DNA of 64,000 bases from Acidobacteriota bacterium (GTDB taxonomy: Bacteria; Acidobacteriota; Terriglobia; Acidiferrales; UBA7541): the NCBI GenBank assembly GCA_013286165.1, contig JABDGF010000006.1:1-64000 (forward strand), read 5' to 3'. A model generated the notes under the pieces. That model was not told the origin of the DNA, searched no databases, and saw only the letters and a program-made list of their open reading frames with translations. Shown piece after piece: positions 7,490-15,857 of this stretch (positions are counted from its first letter, which is position 1; the number at the start of each line of letters is the position of its first letter). A program made the translations under genes and the position numbers.

Positions 7490-7612
7490 AGGGGCTGGGG
7501 TTTGTTTAGACAGCGTATCACGATAAGCTGTGCATCTGTTTTCGGGATCGCGAGCGCGGGGCCAATCCGGTCGCGCGCGCATCATAGGCCAAGGAGAATT
7601 GAAACCACCACG

Positions 7613-7909
7613 ATGACGAAACGCCCGAGCCCCAACGAAGTGCCTCAGAACGCCTCGCCCAACCAAACTCAGCAGGAAGAAGATGTCTTCACCGCGCACG
7701 CCGAGCCCGTCTCGGACACGCTGATGGTCGATCTCGCCGGCACCTGGCGCATTTTCGAGTATCGCCGCGAAGGTGACGCCATCGTCAAAGGCAAAGTCGT
7801 CCGCCGCCGCGATTCCCAAGCCACCCTGCAGACCCGCGGCAAGCCTGCCCGCTTCGACACCAAACAGGACGCCATCGCCTACGCGAAACGATTCCTCACC
7901 GATAAGTGA
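7613..7909 (+). CDS. Small hypothetical protein, 98 aa
   Basis: ATG at 7613 with AAGGAG at 7591-7596, a rather long spacing. The first 30 residues are polar and probably disordered. The remaining part (DTLMVDLAGTWRIFEYRREG, then a DAIVKGKVVRRRD stretch and KQDAIAYAKRFLTDK) looks like a small alpha/beta domain resembling DUF2188-type mini-proteins, in which a GKxxRF-like strand precedes an AIAYAKxF helix. Soluble, no partner genes. Confidence 0.55.
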   Translation: MTKRPSPNEVPQNASPNQTQQEEDVFTAHAEPVSDTLMVDLAGTWRIFEYRREGDAIVKGKVVRRRDSQATLQTRGKPARFDTKQDAIAYAKRFLTDK

Positions 7910-8066
7910 CGCACCACCGCGACGCGGCACGGCCTTCACTCACAAAAACGCGCAGTTGACTTCCACCTCGCCCCGGCGGTAACGTCGCCGCACCTGAACT
8001 GGCTGTGTGGTAGGGCCCCCTGTCCCCCGAACGCACTTCATACCCACAATTTCTCTGGAGGATTCT

Positions 8067-9137
8067 ATGAGCACGCCCGCCGCTGCACTAAATATGGACA
8101 AACTGAACGCATTCGTCGGCCGCTTCGTCGCCGATCTGGGAGCGACCGTCCACGCCGGCATGGTCGTCATCGGCGATAAACTCGGCCTCTACAAAGCGCT
8201 GGCCACCGGCGCGATGACGCCCGCCGAACTCGCCGCCGCCACGAAAACCGACGAACGCTACATCCGCGAATGGCTCTCGTCGCAGGCCGCCGGCGGCTAC
8301 GTGAATTACGACGCCGCCTCCGGCAAATTCAGTCTCGACGCCGAGCAGGCCTTCACCCTCGCCAACGAAGACAGTCCCGCCTTTCTGCCCGGCGGTTTTG
8401 AAACCGCGATCGGCTCTCTCGCCGCCGTCCCGCGCATCACCGAAGCTTTCAAATCCGGCGCGGGCATGGGTTGGAACGAGCATTCCGAATATGTCTTCCA
8501 CGGCTGCGAGAAATTTTTCAAGTCCGGCTACATTGCGAATCTGGTCTCGAACTGGATCCCCTCGCTTTCCGGCGTGAAGGAAAAACTCGAAGCCGGTGCG
8601 AAGGTGGCCGATGTGGGCTGCGGCAAAGGCGCTTCCACGATCCTGATGGCCAAGGCCTTCCCGAATTCGCACTTCACCGGCTTCGACTATCACACCGGCT
8701 CGATCGAAGGCGCGCGCGCCACAGCGAAACGCGAAGGCGTCGCCGCTCGCGCAAATTTTGAAGTCGCCGCCGCCAAGCAGTTCCCCGGCACCGGCTACGA
8801 TTTCATTGCCGTCTTCGATTGCCTGCACGACATGGGCGATCCGGTCGGCGCCGCGAAACACGTTCGCCAGGCGCTCGCGCCCGATGGCTCGTGGATGATC
8901 GTCGAGCCGTTTGCCAACGACGAGTTGAAGGACAATCTGAATCCGGTGGGCCGCGTGTACTACGGATTTTCGACGCTGCTGTGCACGCCGTGCTCGCGTT
9001 CGCAGGAAGTGGCCGCGTGCCTGGGCGCGCAGGCCGGCGAAAAGCGCATCCGCGACGTGGTGACGGCCGCCGGCTTCACGCGATTCCGCCGCGCCGCCGA
9101 AACGCCGTTCAATATTGTGTACGAAGCCCGGCCGTGA
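8067..9137 (+). CDS. Class I SAM-dependent methyltransferase with N-terminal winged helix, 356 aa
   Basis: The start at 8067 follows CTGGAGG. Residues 1-95 form the winged-helix/dimerisation part seen in Rv2258c-type enzymes (GDKLGLYKALATGAMTPAEL). The Rossmann core begins at about 185 with AKVADVGCGKGASTILMAKA (SAM-binding GxGxG-like loop), then FTGFDYH with the ribose-binding acidic residue and FDCLHDMGDP as motif IV. The substrate is unknown; it could be a small molecule or a natural product. The last 36 codons recur at 10360, so this gene was partly duplicated. Confidence 0.8.
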   Translation: MSTPAAALNMDKLNAFVGRFVADLGATVHAGMVVIGDKLGLYKALATGAMTPAELAAATKTDERYIREWLSSQAAGGYVNYDAASGKFSLDAEQAFTLANEDSPAFLPGGFETAIGSLAAVPRITEAFKSGAGMGWNEHSEYVFHGCEKFFKSGYIANLVSNWIPSLSGVKEKLEAGAKVADVGCGKGASTILMAKAFPNSHFTGFDYHTGSIEGARATAKREGVAARANFEVAAAKQFPGTGYDFIAVFDCLHDMGDPVGAAKHVRQALAPDGSWMIVEPFANDELKDNLNPVGRVYYGFSTLLCTPCSRSQEVAACLGAQAGEKRIRDVVTAAGFTRFRRAAETPFNIVYEARP

Positions 9138-9185
9138 ATTTGCGGCATGAGGTGGGGTAGCAGGTGCGTTTGGAGTGCCGGCATT

Positions 9186-9440
9186 TGTGTCGATTAGAAC
9201 GGGAAGTTTTGTTGGAGGGATGGGAGTTCGGTGCGTTTCTAATCGGCAGGCACTCCGATTAGAAATTATCAACTGGGTTGCAACTGGGAGACGCGGGGCA
9301 CGTTCGTCGGCGACGAACTGTGCCCCCTTTTTTTGAATTCGCGTGGGCGCGAATTCAGCTGGAAAGCCTTTGAGTGTGCTGCTCCGGGTGCGCGTGTGAG
9401 GGGCGGCCGGATTTTGTGCCATTTAGTGCCGATTAGAACG
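9186..9440. repeat. Cluster of CGATTAGAACGG-type motifs
   Basis: GTCGATTAGAACGGG (about 9188), TTCTAATCGGCA (about 9236, inverted), CTCCGATTAGAAA (about 9254) and GCCGATTAGAACGGGG (about 9429) lie within 250 bp after the methyltransferase. The same motif ends the right-hand inverted repeat near 14015-14030. A GC-rich stem (GGCACGTTCGTC/GACGAACTGTGCC plus a T-run at about 9297-9335) looks like an intrinsic terminator. Confidence 0.5.
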
Positions 9441-9610
9441 GGGCGCTGTCGTTTGTTTTCTGCAAGTTACATCAAATTCGAATCGCATCGAGTACACATT
9501 AGAGTTCGAACCGAAGGTGATTTTTGCGGTGGATACGGATGAATTGAGGGATGGAGTTGCGGGGATTGCGAATGCGCGTTGCGGGAAGTACGGATTGAGT
9601 GCGGGGGCAG
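9395..9610. repeat. Left copy of ~215-bp inverted repeat bounding the caspase block
   Basis: Matches the reverse complement of 13850-14070, with shared stretches GCGGCC(G/A)GATTTTGTGCCA, GCCGATTAGAACGGGGCGCT and GAGTACACATTAGAGTTC. Both copies contain a 78-codon frame ending at the same point (minus 9423-9659 here) with about 60% identity over the last 57 residues, so the repeat may derive from a small gene. The opposite strand is also open here but is broken in the other copy. Confidence 0.6.
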
Positions 9611-9743
9611 AGCTTCGGGAGTTACGGGTGAGGGTTCCCTGTTCGCCTCCGGTCACCATGTCGCTCCGATGGTAGCTTTTAAATCTTCGACGGGTGTATT
9701 ATAGCATGTAGTAACTCGAAAGGCAAGACGGTAAAGCTTCGAG

Positions 9744-10073
9744 TTGGAGCGACGGAGGCAAGCCGCGCGCCCTAAATGCCCGGCATGTAAGCACGCCCTG
9801 GTGGCTGGCCGGCAGCTGCCCGGCCTGACCTGCCCGTATTGCGGGACTGAGCTTGTGACGGCTCGGTCGACGCAATATGCCGTGGCCCTTTGCACGGCCC
9901 TTCTTTTGGGGCTGGGGATCGGATTAGGCAACTGGACGAATCCGCGATCACTGGTAATCGGATACTTGATCTGGTATCTCCCCTGCGCGGTCGCGGCAAA
10001 CGTTCTTGCCCGGTATTTGCTGCCTCCCCGCTATGCGATTAAACCCCGATGGATTTCCAGGCTTTTGGGGTGA
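9744..10073 (+). CDS. Zinc-ribbon membrane protein, about 100 aa
   Basis: A Cys4 zinc ribbon, CPACKHAL...LTCPYCGTE, precedes two hydrophobic helices (YAVALCTALLLGLGIGLG and LVIGYLIWYLPCAVAANVLA) and a basic end. The layout matches small bacterial proteins with a cytosolic zinc ribbon and two TM helices. The first codons (MERRRQAARP) are uncertain because no ribosome binding site is clear. It lies just inside the left inverted repeat, in lower-GC sequence. Confidence 0.6.
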   Translation: MERRRQAARPKCPACKHALVAGRQLPGLTCPYCGTELVTARSTQYAVALCTALLLGLGIGLGNWTNPRSLVIGYLIWYLPCAVAANVLARYLLPPRYAIKPRWISRLLG

Positions 10074-10187
10074 GGCCTGCAACTGGCCGCGCGCGGAATG
10101 CGACATGCCGATGATACCCACCAATTAATTTGACGCCTCAGCCGCAAGACCGGCGCGGTAACCGCCGGCCGAGCCGCACGCCGGTTC

Positions 10188-10331
10188 TCACGGGTCGCGG
10201 TCCCTCCACCTCTTGTTGTATCCCCGCAACCACCGCCACGCCGGCACCGCAAATATCAGGAAGAAAACTCCCACCCTGACGTACCACGGAGCGTACCCGA
10301 GGTAAACGAACGGTATGGCGGGCAACGCCAT
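10188..10331 (-). CDS. Very small membrane protein, 47 aa
   Basis: ATG at 10331 with a strong GGGAGGAATT directly upstream. The peptide is MALPAIPFVYLGYAPWYVRV then a hydrophobic GVFFLIFAVPAWRWL helix and a basic RGYNKRWRDRDP tail, a single-span topology with a positive cytosolic end. No family recognised. It lies between the zinc-ribbon gene and the methyltransferase fragment, on the opposite strand. Confidence 0.5.
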   Translation of the reverse strand: MALPAIPFVYLGYAPWYVRVGVFFLIFAVPAWRWLRGYNKRWRDRDP

Positions 10332-10359
10332 AATTCCTCCCTACGTCAACGGCAACCGC

Positions 10360-10473
10360 AGCGCCCAGGCCGGCGAAAATCGCATTCGCGACGTGGTGAC
10401 CGCCGCCGGCTTCACGCGATTCCGCCGCGCCGCCGAAACGCCATTCTATATTGTGTACGAAGCGCGGCCGTGA
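10360..10473 (+). pseudogene. Duplicated 3' end of the methyltransferase gene
   Basis: In-frame copy of the last 36 codons and stop of the gene at 8067 (AQAGE(N/K)RIRDVVTAAGFT then RFRRAAETPF(Y/N)IVYEAR P). Only a few base changes separate it from 9027-9137, and the match continues into the first bases after the stop. No start or upstream part of the gene remains here. It gives a direct repeat of about 115 bp, 1.33 kb apart. Confidence 0.85.
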
Positions 10474-10514
10474 ATTTGCGCACAGCGCGAACTCACACGT
10501 TCCCCTCCCCGCCT

Positions 10515-10582
10515 TTGACGTCATCCAGCTTGCCCTGAGCACAGCGTAGGGAGACCCGTTCACGGGTCGAAGGATCTCTCTT
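10515..10582. repeat. Family C repeat
   Basis: GACGTCATCCAGCTTGCCCT...GGAGACCCGTTCACGGGTC then GAAGGATCTCTCTTCGCC, the same orientation as the left copy at 7076. Followed by a degraded family A half (GGCACGTTGTGCC). Confidence 0.65.
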
Positions 10583-10900
10583 CGCCTCTGCCGTGGAATA
10601 GGCACGTTGTGCCAATGGAGTCAGGCTTCGCGGCCCGACGCAGCGTTCCCGACCTTAAACCGCGCCCGAACGGGATGATGATCAACCCGCTCGACAAACT
10701 TCTCAGCCGCGCGGCCGACGCAATGAACGCCGAGCATTCCGCGCCCCACCAAAATGTTTATGTGGGACGCGTCTCGCGATTGGCGGTCGTCCGACGGACT
10801 GTTTGGAAGCAGCAGCCTGCCACCGCCTTCACTCCGCTTCACTCTATCGCGGGCATCACTAACTTCATTGGTTAGGTCCACTTTATGGTAAGCTACCGCA

Positions 10901-11407
10901 ATGTATACGTACAAATTTGTAGGACTGCAGCGAAAAGATAGTCCGACACGCTTCTTCTACGGGAGCCTTCCGGCGAAGCCGGAAATTGGCCACACACTAA
11001 GCTTCAAGTCGGGCAATCGATATCGCGTAATTGCCGTCGAGGGCAGAGGACTTGTCGGCAAGAACACCGACGACGATCTCGACAACCAGAAAGAGTTAGC
11101 GTGGGCAGAAATTAATAGAAACGAGGCTGTTCCCACGGTTCAACTCCGCTCGGTCGGACGCGTACTGCCCCGCCCGCGACGTGCACCTCAGGGGCAGCGC
11201 CACCCTGCAACCCTAGCTAAGGGCGCGGCGGATGCGTCCTTTAGTTTCAAAAAAGACCGCGAATCAGCGATGGTTCTTCGGGACCCAGCTTCGCTGGCTG
11301 ACATTCCCGCAACTGGCAGATCTTTTGAATACGAGGAATTGAAAGAACAGAGCCAGAAAAATAAGAAGGCCAAATACGGCCGGCGGGCAAAAGCGAAAAA
11401 ACCCTGA
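10901..11407 (+). CDS. Hypothetical basic protein, 168 aa
   Basis: The N-terminal part looks like a small beta domain (MYTYKFVGLQRKDSPTRFFY; IGHTLSFKSGNRYRVIAVEG). The middle is low complexity. The C-terminus is strongly basic and helical (EYEELKEQSQKNKKAKYGRR then AKAKKP), consistent with nucleic-acid or ribosome contact. Base composition is more AT-rich than in flanking core genes. No recognised family and no clear ribosome binding site. It lies inside the inverted-repeat-bounded block. Confidence 0.55.
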   Translation: MYTYKFVGLQRKDSPTRFFYGSLPAKPEIGHTLSFKSGNRYRVIAVEGRGLVGKNTDDDLDNQKELAWAEINRNEAVPTVQLRSVGRVLPRPRRAPQGQRHPATLAKGAADASFSFKKDRESAMVLRDPASLADIPATGRSFEYEELKEQSQKNKKAKYGRRAKAKKP

Positions 11408-11533
11408 CGCTGCTACACTCGTGCATTAATATGGCAGAGGTTGTGAAAAATACCGAATGATGCGGCCATCCGGTTTCGCGTGAGGGACGTGATGATCACG
11501 ACTTTCGTACGTCCTTGACGTACACTTTTCCAA

Positions 11534-11992
11534 ATGCCACCAACTGTAAACGAGATTGTTCTTTTAAGCCTCGCGCTTTATGTGCTGGTAATTGTCGTCG
11601 AGGCGGTTCGCAGCCGCGACTTTGGTTCCCGCTTGTGGCGCCAGGTGGCTGGCATTTTGATAGCGGCTTCAGCGCTTCATTGGGTTACTGGATTCCCTTT
11701 CGCACGGCAGGCGTTCGGTGCCGACGTCGCCTTATGGCAGATTCTCCTCACCGCAATATGTGTCATCTTGGGCATCGCCGCCAACGGGGCGTATTATCAC
11801 AGCGGCACAGCGTGGGCGCCGATCCTAAAGCCACTACTTCTGTCTCCGATCGTGGTTGGTCCACTGATTATGATCATCAACCCCGAAGCAAGCAAACGGG
11901 ACGCCGCCGTTTTCTACTGCGTGGCATTCCAGAACGGTTTTTTCTGGCGGTCGGTCTTTAAGAATGCCAAACCCAAGCCTCTCAACAATTAG
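11534..11992 (+). CDS. Hypothetical four-TM membrane protein, 152 aa
   Basis: Hydrophobic helices at about residues 7-24 (IVLLSLALYVLVIVVEAV), 37-55, 67-88 (LWQILLTAICVILGIAANGA) and 98-116 (LKPLLLSPIVVGPLIMII), with short polar ends. The 3' end overlaps the start of the caspase-like gene by 29 nt in another frame, implying translational coupling and a shared role. No family recognised; the lower GC matches its neighbour. Confidence 0.7.
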   Translation: MPPTVNEIVLLSLALYVLVIVVEAVRSRDFGSRLWRQVAGILIAASALHWVTGFPFARQAFGADVALWQILLTAICVILGIAANGAYYHSGTAWAPILKPLLLSPIVVGPLIMIINPEASKRDAAVFYCVAFQNGFFWRSVFKNAKPKPLNN

Positions 11993-13694
11993 TCGCTGGA
12001 TCGTCGCGGCCATAATATTTGTGGCAGCACCTTTCGTCGCAGTCGGACAGGACCAACCGCCCGTACAGCAGCAATATAGAAAATTCTTTGTCCACTACGT
12101 CGACAGACGGTCGTTGTCCGAGAAAGGCCTGAACCTGATCGGGCTTACGGCGAACGACGTGGGCCGTAGTTTTGCCATCGTTGCTGGCGTTTCTCATTAC
12201 CCTCGACTCCCTTCCGGACAGCGGGATCTCCGTCCTGCTGAGGTCGATAAAAGGGAGTTAGTCGCATATCTCACAAATGAAGAGCTGTTTGATGAAATTG
12301 TTGTTCTGTGGGATGAAGAAATGACGCAGTCGAATCTCGACTATTTCTTGAAAAGCTACTTTCCCGAGCGGCTAGAGAAGTTCCCGAAATCGCGATTCCT
12401 ATTTGCTTACAGTGGACATGGCTTTCTGGATGGTGACAGGGGCTACGTTCTCACGAATGGTGCAACGAGTTTTACAGACAAAAGGAATGCGGTCGACCTT
12501 GCAACTATTAGGACAGACCTTAACAGCGATATTGAGGCCGGATATCAGGTACTGGCGCTCATAAATTCGTGCAACGGCGGAGCATTCCTAACGAGGACTT
12601 CGTTCGGAAACGCCTACATACCGAAACACCCGGGCGCACACGCGATTACAGCTGGAGCGAGCAGCGAAAGGGCCTGGTCGGATAAAGCAGTCGGCTCCGG
12701 AAGCGTCTTTTTTGAGAAGTTGCTCTCCGGACTAGGCGGCGCCGCAGATAGAATACCAGACGGCGGAGATGGAATAATTACCGTTAGTGAACTTTATGCA
12801 TATCTTCGCCAGGAAGTGGAATTATCCACCGGTCAGGACCAAAACCCTCAACTCGGCGACCTCTCCGCAAATCAAAGCGAAGGCGAGTTCTTCTTTCTTA
12901 ATCGGAATCGCCAAATCGCTGCGAATCTGGTGCCGGCGTGGAATCCAGTAGAGCGAACGAGCATGGGTACGGACGAGCGGCAAAGCAGCTCAAGCGACAG
13001 CCAGATACCGCCAGGGGACGCGCTGAGAACATTCGGCGCGGATTGGAAATCGACGGCAAATGGGTCGGGAATGTACTACAACGGAACATTCGGCGATTCT
13101 TCATATATTCAGCAAGCCTTCGACGGCGTTCTCCACGTCGAGCTATCATTGTCCCAATCGAACGCGCGATATGAGCGAATGCAATTTCGGTCATCGCCGA
13201 TCAATAAGAGCTATGGTGCGGACTTATCGCCCGGATTCGGGCGCCCAAACGTTCACGTTGATCTGAACCTGGTTTACACGATTAGCGTATTCCTTACCAA
13301 ACCCACTGCTTTGCTTCCGATTCAGCCTGTGGCTGGTGGGGCGTTTAAGGTGTCGCCTTTCAGCTCATCGATGTGCCAGTGGCAGTGTTTTGAAATCGAG
13401 ATTACGGGGACGTGGATCGCGAAAGCCGGTGGTCACGAGTACTATGGAGACATCCAGCCAATAACGGAAGGTGGCGCTGGCGCGTCCGTCGTCGCGACGC
13501 TGTGGGTAGATCCGCACCATTTCCCGACCGAAATCGCTGTCACGAGCATCGATTGGAGCGGCAATTCGAACAATGTTACCAACATGACGTTAATTGACAC
13601 CACTATCGAGGATGTACCAGTGAAGGTTTTTCTCACCAGCGTGAGTTTTCCCAATCTCAAAGGTCCACAATCGTTGATGAACTCGGATAAATGA
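11964..13694 (+). CDS. Secreted caspase-fold (C14-type) cysteine peptidase, 576 aa
   Basis: The N-terminus has a signal peptide (ISRWIVAAIIFVAAPFVAVG, cleavage near residue 29). Residues about 65-320 carry the caspase/metacaspase fold: FAIVAGVSHYP strand, catalytic His152 in FLFAYSGHG, and catalytic Cys203 in ALINSCNGG. The region after about 370 is beta-rich and unrecognised, possibly a substrate-binding or surface domain. It overlaps the membrane-protein gene at 11534, so the pair probably acts together at the envelope. Known bacterial caspase homologues cut after basic or acidic residues and can serve in cell death or processing; the role here is open. Confidence 0.8.
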   Translation: MPNPSLSTISRWIVAAIIFVAAPFVAVGQDQPPVQQQYRKFFVHYVDRRSLSEKGLNLIGLTANDVGRSFAIVAGVSHYPRLPSGQRDLRPAEVDKRELVAYLTNEELFDEIVVLWDEEMTQSNLDYFLKSYFPERLEKFPKSRFLFAYSGHGFLDGDRGYVLTNGATSFTDKRNAVDLATIRTDLNSDIEAGYQVLALINSCNGGAFLTRTSFGNAYIPKHPGAHAITAGASSERAWSDKAVGSGSVFFEKLLSGLGGAADRIPDGGDGIITVSELYAYLRQEVELSTGQDQNPQLGDLSANQSEGEFFFLNRNRQIAANLVPAWNPVERTSMGTDERQSSSSDSQIPPGDALRTFGADWKSTANGSGMYYNGTFGDSSYIQQAFDGVLHVELSLSQSNARYERMQFRSSPINKSYGADLSPGFGRPNVHVDLNLVYTISVFLTKPTALLPIQPVAGGAFKVSPFSSSMCQWQCFEIEITGTWIAKAGGHEYYGDIQPITEGGAGASVVATLWVDPHHFPTEIAVTSIDWSGNSNNVTNMTLIDTTIEDVPVKVFLTSVSFPNLKGPQSLMNSDK

Positions 13695-13849
13695 GCGAGC
13701 ACTTCGCTCGCGAATATGGTTTCGGTTGACAAAGGCAAAAATAGTATGTTATAATAACCTCACATACAAGTTATAGCAGTTGCCCCAAAGCGAAATTGAG
13801 GACCGGCGACAAAATCGAGCGCAGTGCCCAGCCGGTCCTGCCCCTTGCC

Positions 13850-14070
13850 CCCTTCCAGCATCCGTACTTCCTGCAAGCCGCATGCGTAACACCCGCAGTT
13901 CATGCCCTCAAAGCATCGGTAATCCCCGCAAACATCGCCTTCGGTTTGAACTCTAATGTGTACTCGGTGGGATTAGAAATCGATGTAACTTCCAGAAAAC
14001 AAACGGCAGCGCCCCGTTCTAATCGGCACTAGATGGCACAAAATCTGGCCGCCTCTCAAACACCCCTTCG
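13850..14070. repeat. Right copy of the ~215-bp inverted repeat
   Basis: Reverse complement of 9395-9610, including GAACTCTAATGTGTACTC, GCCCCGTTCTAATCGGCAC and GGCACAAAATCTGGCCGCC. It contains the plus-strand 78-codon frame 13796-14032, whose tail (NSNVYS...DVTSRKQTAAPRSNRH) matches the left copy. An AT-rich stretch (TATGTTATAATAACC, 13745-13760) lies inside it. Confidence 0.6.
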
Positions 14071-14127
14071 CAGGGCCGCGCGACTGTGTCTCGGTCCCTT
14101 CACACGAATCCTGTATAATCGAGGGCT

Positions 14128-15798
14128 ATGCTATCGATCAACAATGTGACCATGCGGTACGGGCCGCGCATTCTGTTCGAAGAGGTGAGCACCACCTTCT
14201 TTGCGGGCAGGCGGTACGGCATTACGGGGCCGAACGGGGCGGGCAAGTCCACTTTGATGAAGATTTTGACCGGGGAGATCGACCCGACCAAGGGCGACGT
14301 GACCCGTCCGAAAAAGATGGGCGTGCTGAAGCAGGACCAGTTTGAATTCGATGAGTTTCGCGTGATCGACACGGTGATCATGGGCAACGCGCCGCTGTGG
14401 AAGGCGATGCAGGAGCGCGAAGCGCTGTACGAGAAGCCGCACGAGGAACTGACCGACGACGACGGCATGCGCCTGGGCGAGCTGGAAGGCATCGTGGGCG
14501 AGGAAGGCGGCTACACGGCGGAATCGGACGCGGCCGTGCTGCTCGACGGCCTGGACATCGAAGAAAGTTTGCACGAGCGGAAGATGAGCGAGCTGCAGGG
14601 CGGACAAAAAGTCCGCGTGCTGCTGGCGCAGGCGCTGTTTGGCCAGCCGCAAGTGCTGCTGCTGGACGAGCCGACGAACAACCTGGACCTGGACAGCGTG
14701 CACTGGCTGCAGGACTACTTGAACGAGTACGAAGGCGTGCTGATTGTGATCTCGCACGACCGGCACTTTTTGAACAGCGTGTGCACGCACATCGCCGACA
14801 TCGATTACCAAACGGTGATCATGTACAACGGCGGGTACGACGACATGGTGATCGCGAAGATGGCGGTGCGGAGCCGCGTGGAAAATGAAAACGCGCAACG
14901 CGAAAAGAAAATCGCGCAGCTGCAGGATTTTATCGCGCGGTTCAGCGCCGGCACGCGATCCGCTCAAGCCACATCGCGCAAAAAGGAAGTGGAGCGGCTG
15001 CAGACGACGGAGCTGGCGCGGTCGAACATTGCGCGGCCTTACATTCGGTTTAATGTGGAGCAGGCCAGCGGGCGGCATCCGGTGGAGATTCGCAGCGTTG
15101 CGAAATCGTATGACGGCGTGCCGGTGTGGAAGCCGTTCAGCGCGAATGTGGATCGCGGCGAGCGGATCGCGGTGATGGGGCGCAACGGAGCGGGAAAGAC
15201 CACGCTGCTGAAATCGCTGGTGCGCAACGCGCCGGGATTTGTGGACGACAGCGATCACGCGTTTCCGATCGACGGCGGGCAGGTGAACTGGGGCCACAAC
15301 GTGGCGCTGGGATATTTCGCGCAGGACCACAGCGAATCGATCAAGCACGGAATGAATGCGGTGGAGTGGCTGCACCAGTGGAAGCCGCAGGCGACGCAGG
15401 AAGAGCTGCGCGGCGTGCTGGGGCAGATGCTGTTTATTTCGGAAGAGGCGATGAAGCCGACCAGTGCGCTGAGCGGAGGCGAATCGGCGCGGCTGATTTT
15501 CTGCAAGTTGATGCTGCAGAAGCCGAATGTGCTGGTGCTGGATGAGCCGACGAACCACCTCGATCTGGAGTCGATTAACGCGCTGAATATTGCGCTGCAG
15601 AAGTACGACGGGACGTGCATTTTTGTGACGCACGACCACGACGTGATCGACGAAGTGGCGACGCGGATCTGGCACGTGCACGATCACAAGGTCGAGGACT
15701 TCAAGGGGCCGTACGAGGAGTTTGTGGCGGCGCAGGCTGCGGCTGCGGCTGCCGCGGGCGGCGGCGCCGTCAAGGCCGGCGGCGGGAAAAAGAAGTAA
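14128..15798 (+). CDS. ABC-F family ATPase, YbiT-like, 556 aa
   Basis: Two nucleotide-binding domains with no membrane span. NBD1 has Walker A GPNGAGKST (about residue 35), signature SELQGGQK and Walker B VLLLDEPTNNLD. The charged linker is about residues 240-300. NBD2 has GRNGAGKTT, SALSGGESAR and LVLDEPTNHLD. ABC-F proteins bind the ribosomal E site and modulate elongation or relieve antibiotic stalling. The order of motifs and length fit the YbiT/Uup group. The C-terminus has an Ala/Gly/Lys tail (AAQAAAAAAAGGG...GGKKK). A hairpin follows the stop. Confidence 0.88.
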   Translation: MLSINNVTMRYGPRILFEEVSTTFFAGRRYGITGPNGAGKSTLMKILTGEIDPTKGDVTRPKKMGVLKQDQFEFDEFRVIDTVIMGNAPLWKAMQEREALYEKPHEELTDDDGMRLGELEGIVGEEGGYTAESDAAVLLDGLDIEESLHERKMSELQGGQKVRVLLAQALFGQPQVLLLDEPTNNLDLDSVHWLQDYLNEYEGVLIVISHDRHFLNSVCTHIADIDYQTVIMYNGGYDDMVIAKMAVRSRVENENAQREKKIAQLQDFIARFSAGTRSAQATSRKKEVERLQTTELARSNIARPYIRFNVEQASGRHPVEIRSVAKSYDGVPVWKPFSANVDRGERIAVMGRNGAGKTTLLKSLVRNAPGFVDDSDHAFPIDGGQVNWGHNVALGYFAQDHSESIKHGMNAVEWLHQWKPQATQEELRGVLGQMLFISEEAMKPTSALSGGESARLIFCKLMLQKPNVLVLDEPTNHLDLESINALNIALQKYDGTCIFVTHDHDVIDEVATRIWHVHDHKVEDFKGPYEEFVAAQAAAAAAAGGGAVKAGGGKKK

Positions 15799-15802
15799 GT
15801 TT

Positions 15803-15857
15803 TATGCCACGGACATTTCTGTCCGTGGCGCAGGCATTCAAGCCTGTGCCACTGGGC
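15803..15857. repeat. Family A double hairpin between convergent genes
   Basis: GCCACGGACA-ttt-TGTCCGTGGC then CAGGC-attcaa-GCCTGTGCCAC. It sits between the convergent ABC-F and kinase genes and may double as a bidirectional transcription stop. Confidence 0.65.

Noticed and set aside
9423-9659. 78-codon frame in the left inverted repeat (and its twin at 13796-14032)
   Set aside because: Equal length and about 60% identity of the tails are notable, but no ribosome binding site is seen and the start parts differ; kept as part of the repeat, not as genes.
10609-10875. 88-codon plus-strand frame after the family C repeat
   Set aside because: No ribosome binding site, overlaps an open frame on the other strand and has no protein-like pattern.
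14131-15687. Long open frame antisense to the ABC-F gene (518 codons)
   Set aside because: High-GC codon-phase artefact: His/Arg/Val-rich without domains, exactly opposite an unmistakable gene.
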